A DNA stretch of 35,218 nt from Pseudomonadota bacterium (lineage in GTDB: Bacteria > Desulfobacterota > Desulfovibrionia > Desulfovibrionales > Desulfovibrionaceae), in NCBI GenBank assembly GCA_023403845.1, contig JAEYDL010000009.1:1-35218 (forward strand), read 5' to 3'. Position 1 is the first letter of the stretch, and every line of letters starts with the position of its first letter. The position numbers and the translations under genes are program-made. Below the pieces are notes generated by a model that saw only the letters and a program-made list of their open reading frames with translations, searched no databases and was not told the DNA's origin. Positions 32,231-35,218 of this stretch are shown piece after piece.

Positions 32231-33079
32231 ATGTGGAACTCTGGAACAGCCAAAAAACTCGAAACATGGTACGCCTCGTCTCAGGGGGCTTTTGCGCTTG
32301 ACCAGCAACATAATCTCCTGCAGCGGCTCTCTTCCCAATGGCCTCGCCGAAATCGAACCATTGTGAATCTGGGATGCGGAGCAGGTCTGTTTCTTGAGAT
32401 GCTCTGGCACTATGGATTTGACGTCACAGGATTCGATACCGAAGAACAAACCCTGGAGCTGGCACAGGAACGGATGGGGCACAGGGCCGATTTTTATCTG
32501 GGTCAATTTGACCACCTGCCTTTCGAAACCGACAGCTTCGATTATGCCGCCCTGTTTTCAGTTCTCGAGCATGTCCGGGATCCGGAAACAACGCTGGCCG
32601 AGGCCATTCGGGTTGCGAAGCGAGGTGTCCTTGTCGGCTTTGTGAGCAGCTGTTCTCTCTATCGATTCTGGGGCAAGAAGGCAGGCATTCCTGAACAGGG
32701 TCTGAATCCGTTCAAAGTCACCCGCATGGCGGCCAGAATTGCCCCGGGATGTCATATTTTCTCCCGTTCCATCCTGCCAGGACCACCTTCCACATGGAAA
32801 GAAGCCAGATTCTGGGGTCCTGTAAACCGTCTGCTCCTTCCCTTCCCCCTGGGGTCCTACGTTGGCATGTGCATAGACACGCAACCACGGATACCCCTGA
32901 CGCCGCTTCTGCTGAAAGCTCGTGAAAAGGCGCTGGCAGTCTGTTCAAGGCTGCAACCGGAAGCGGCCACGCGTATCTCTTCACAGGGAACCCCTCAGAC
33001 ATGCAACAGCAGGGAGCCGGTTCGGCAGTTCCGTATCCATCCGCTCACGTCAGCCTGTTCCAAAATCAACAAACGATAA
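32231..33079 (+). CDS. SAM-dependent methyltransferase (class I)
   Basis: 282-residue protein with a Rossmann-type methyltransferase domain. SAM-binding motif I is IVNLGCGAGLFLEML (about residues 39-53), the acidic end of strand 2 is GFDTEEQTLELAQERM, and motif IV is FDYAALFSVLEHVRDPETTLAEAIRVAKRGVLVGFV. This VLEHVxDP block is typical of the Methyltransf_11 group acting on small molecules. The last 50 residues or so (AREKALAVCSRLQPEAATRIS onward) look disordered. ATG 32231 has GGGGAG 5 bases upstream and begins MWNSGTAKKLETWYASSQGAFALDQQ; the frame is open to 32189 without support. Substrate unknown. It follows the thermonuclease by 166 bases, with no convincing terminator between. Confidence 0.88.
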   Translation: MWNSGTAKKLETWYASSQGAFALDQQHNLLQRLSSQWPRRNRTIVNLGCGAGLFLEMLWHYGFDVTGFDTEEQTLELAQERMGHRADFYLGQFDHLPFETDSFDYAALFSVLEHVRDPETTLAEAIRVAKRGVLVGFVSSCSLYRFWGKKAGIPEQGLNPFKVTRMAARIAPGCHIFSRSILPGPPSTWKEARFWGPVNRLLLPFPLGSYVGMCIDTQPRIPLTPLLLKAREKALAVCSRLQPEAATRISSQGTPQTCNSREPVRQFRIHPLTSACSKINKR

Positions 33080-33475
33080 ACCTCGAATGAAATCGTGCCC
33101 ATGGAGACTGCTGCCCAAGACGACTCGGCAACCTTGCGCTTACCAGCAAATCCCAGCTGATGCCTTATCAGGATGTTACAGGGTACAAACTCAAGATAGT
33201 CTCAATGAGCAACTCCGTTCCTCTTCTTTCAGAGGGGCCTGATGCAATCCGCTCGGGCACTCCGAGGGATACTCCAGTCATACCTCTGTTACGGTATTTT
33301 CTTCATACCCTGATTTGTTCTGACAACAGGGGCTTCCATGCCTAAAAATACAGTCGACTTGCAGTTGTCAGACGGTGAGACCTTTTAACAAATCAAAAGG
33401 AGTCTTACCGACATGAACAAACTGTAAGCTTTTTAGATCTCTCCGTATGAGAGGGCTTCATGCAAGAAGAAAAGA
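33080..33475. other. Gene-poor spacer with no recognisable product
   Basis: About 395 bases with short frames but no recognisable protein. Near 33399-33428 an AGGAG is followed after 10 bases by ATG-AAC-AAA-CTG-TAA, a four-codon frame of unknown meaning. CAGACGGTG occurs at about 33370 and again near 33530. Codon use of flanking genes changes here, and the stretch to the right shows decayed genes. Confidence 0.5.
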
Positions 33476-33507
33476 CTGCCCAGCACAAGTTGCTGGCAGC
33501 TTTTTTT
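33476..33507 (+). terminator. Strong rho-independent terminator
   Basis: CTGCC-c-AGCA (33476-33485) pairs with TGCTGGCAG (33491-33499) around CAAGT with one bulged C, then seven T residues. No gene that it clearly serves was found just upstream, so it may belong to a lost gene or short RNA. Confidence 0.75.
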
Positions 33508-33639
33508 GGGGGTATTCCCGGATTTAAGCAGACGGTGTAAACAGCATTCCAGCAGGTAAAGGCATGTTTGGAAGAATCATCGTTGCCCTCGGCGACACTA
33601 CAGCTTCAAATTTCTAATTGGCTGAACAAGGTGGGAAAT

Positions 33640-34242
33640 ATGACAATATGGCTCTCCGCAATAGAGGTAACCCGCAAAAGTGGCAAAGAATGCTTTCAGG
33701 GAATGGATGGTAAACGTACCCTTCAGGATTTTTGGGCATGGGCCTTTTCTGATTTGGTCAGCAATACGGAGCGTGGCAAGCTGGCCGAGTACATCGTTGC
33801 AACAGCGATGAACTGTGATGAAGGAACCAGTCCCACATGGGGAAGTTTCGATCTCCTTTCACCTGAGGGCATTAAAATTGAGGTCAAGGCATCAGCCTAC
33901 ATCCAGTCATGGGAACAAAAAGGCTTTTCCAAAATAAAATTCAGTATTGCCGAAACTCTGTACTGGGATGGCGTTACCTATGCCAATGAGAAAAAGCGTC
34001 AGGCTGATGTTTATGTGTTTTGCGTGCTCAAGCATAAGGAACAGGATACTATCAATCCGCTCGACTTGGAACAATGGGATTTTTATCCTGTATCCACAGC
34101 TGTTCTAAATGAAACTGTGAAAGGGCAAAAAACGATTGGTCTGGCACGGGTTGCCGAATTGTGCGGCAAGGGGCCATACACATATCAGATGCTGAAGGGG
34201 GCTGTATTGGAATGCAGCAGGAGCAGAGTCCGTGACGCATAG
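33640..34242 (+). CDS. Orphan PD-(D/E)XK-like hypothetical protein
   Basis: 200-residue soluble protein with no recognised name. The segment GKLAEYIVATAMNCDEGTSPTWGSFDLLSPEGIKIEVKASAYIQSWEQKGFSKIKFSI fits a PD-(D/E)XK restriction-endonuclease core: an N-terminal helix with Glu, then Asp in SFDLL, then Glu-Val-Lys in KIEVKAS. Later segments (RQADVYVFCVLKHKEQ; WDFYPVSTAVLNE) match the fold's strand pattern. ATG 33640 is chosen because AAGGTGGG lies about 6 bases upstream. An upstream ATG at 33568 gives an unsupported extension. It lies just before a decayed type I methylase gene, so a restriction or defence role is possible. That is an inference. Confidence 0.65.
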   Translation: MTIWLSAIEVTRKSGKECFQGMDGKRTLQDFWAWAFSDLVSNTERGKLAEYIVATAMNCDEGTSPTWGSFDLLSPEGIKIEVKASAYIQSWEQKGFSKIKFSIAETLYWDGVTYANEKKRQADVYVFCVLKHKEQDTINPLDLEQWDFYPVSTAVLNETVKGQKTIGLARVAELCGKGPYTYQMLKGAVLECSRSRVRDA

Positions 34243-34564
34243 AAAAGGTATATATTGCAACGAGATGATGTGAATAGTACCCCAACATGACTGAATATTC
34301 ACTTATCGCCCCCCCCAGGTATGACCTTATGGACAGTTATTCTGCTCCTCGGAAGAGTCATACTGCTTTTCACAGGCCGTGAACTTGGCCTTCAGGATAA
34401 TAGGAGGAGCAATTAACTTTCATACTTCCCCAGTGAGATCCCGCTGTATGGGGATGTGTCGCTTCAAGACAAGAATTGAGAGTATAAGAACACGCCGGAA
34501 ACAGCACTTGAGAAAACTGCGAGCCTGAAGAAGCCAACTGTTTCATCAGAGAAAGAGTCGAGTG
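34243..34564. other. Degenerate spacer between the PD-(D/E)XK gene and the hsdM remnant
   Basis: About 320 bases. One plus-strand frame gives PLYGDVSLQDKN, a stop, then EYKNTPETALEKTASLKKPTVSSEKES, which looks like decayed coding sequence, but I cannot name it. A run of eight C residues occurs near 34309. Confidence 0.4.
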
Positions 34565-35125
34565 GTGCCTGCCCCCATCACGGGGCAGCAGATTGAACGG
34601 GGTGAGTTGCACAGGACCATCTGGTGCATTGCCAATGAGTTGCATGGCAGTGTAACTGACTGACATTCAAGAGCCATGTGCGGGGTATGTTGTCTTACCG
34701 CTTTCCCTCTGAAAATTTGATCAATTACCTGAATGCACAGGAGTGTCGTACAGGGAACGAAGATTTCAAGTACACGCTGCTGTGTTCTGTCCTTGGGGAA
34801 CGCGGGGGGATTTCGGGAGCAATACCCTTAACCTGTTTGGCAAAGTAATACGCCCCGCCTGCGGTTCAGGTTCTCTGCCGCTGAAATTTTTACCAAGATG
34901 CTGGACAAGAGCGATGTACGGCAGAGCTTTTTCGGCCAGAAAATCAATCTGTCCCCCTACAACCTGTGTTGCATCAACATGTTTCTGCGCAATACCAGTT
35001 TTGAAAAGTTCGACATCGCTCACGGGGATGCGCTGATCGATCCGACGCTCTGGATGATGAGCCTCAAACATATGCAGGAAAAGTTTATATCAAAGGCTAT
35101 GTCACAACAAACAGTTGATAAATAG
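34565..35125 (+). pseudogene. hsdM: Decayed type I restriction-modification methylase gene (hsdM)
   Basis: Pieces of HsdM occur in order but in different frames. The first piece, from about 34565 (GTG), reads QQIERGELHRTIWCIANELHGSVTD and then stops. Shifting the frame gives TFKSHVRGMLSYRFPSENLINYLNAQE, then CRTGNEDFKYTLL, the normal HsdM N-terminal helical domain. Another frame, just before 34860, gives GKVIRPACGSGSLPLKF, corresponding to DPTCGSGSLL of the SAM-binding site. A further shift gives GQKINLSPYNLCCINMFLRNTSFEKFDIAHGDALIDP, the next conserved block (GQEINPTTYNLARMNMFLHD...FDIxxGDTLxxP). Roughly 150 residues between the first and second halves, and everything after the GDTL block including NPPF, are missing. 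At least three frame changes plus deletions make a functional protein impossible. No hsdS or hsdR is visible. Confidence 0.85.
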
Positions 35126-35134
35126 CCATTTTTA

Positions 35135-35158
35135 TAGGGGAGTATCAGAACTCCCCTA
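35135..35158. other. Perfect 9-bp stem-loop after the hsdM remnant
   Basis: TAGGGGAGT (35135-35143) pairs with ACTCCCCTA (35150-35158) around a 6-base loop. Neither strand has a T-run directly after it, so its role as a terminator is weak. Confidence 0.45.
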
Positions 35159-35218
35159 CAAACTGTTATTTGCAGTTATCTATACTCATTTGGAATTTCG
35201 ATATGAAGTGTCTCACAC

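Overview
The window looks like a chromosomal segment of a Gram-negative anaerobe, most likely a gut-type member of the Desulfovibrionaceae. This is an inference: a type V autotransporter, AcrAB-TolC-type efflux and outer-membrane lipoproteins show a Gram-negative envelope, while two sigma-54 enhancer-binding regulators and a small EIDKVILSKGAWTTI-type protein fit that family. All identifications come from reading motifs; no database search was run.

Left part (1-10.4 kb): the 3' part of an autotransporter gene with its terminator, then an orphan stretch resembling a TPP riboswitch, then tRNA-Glu and tRNA-Gln on the minus strand with promoter and terminator. An AT-rich gap follows, then a GAF/AAA+/Fis sigma-54 activator, an exported PhoA-type alkaline phosphatase, and a three-gene unit (exported CPFC protein, LolD/MacB-type ATPase, FtsX-type permease) that resembles an envelope or metal-linked ABC system. 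A plus-strand cluster of tRNA-Gly(GCC), Cys, Gly(GCC) and Gly(CCC) ends this part.

Middle (10.8-20.2 kb): the most unusual region. A minus-strand catabolic cluster runs from a D-cysteine-desulfhydrase-like PLP enzyme through an FMN glutamate-synthase-like protein with an N-terminal Cys cluster and an N-acyl-D-amino-acid-deacylase-type amidohydrolase, past the decayed end of an amidase gene, to carbamate kinase and AllH (DUF2877). A PrpR-type sigma-54 activator is divergently transcribed; the shared intergenic region holds a GG-N10-GC sigma-54-like promoter facing the cluster and an inverted repeat. The cluster suggests fermentative breakdown of an N-substituted (perhaps carbamoylated) amino compound, with ATP recovered from carbamoyl phosphate. 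AllF and AllG, the partners of AllH in oxamate carbamoyltransferase, are not in the window.

Right part (20.3-33.1 kb): a LysR regulator diverges from a complete tripartite RND efflux operon, with a perfect inverted repeat between them. Then come an MFS transporter, EttA (minus strand), a small conserved protein overlapping a secreted thermonuclease, and a class I methyltransferase.

End (33.1-35.2 kb): an accessory patch with a PD-(D/E)XK-like orphan protein and the decayed, frameshifted remains of a type I restriction methylase gene (hsdM).
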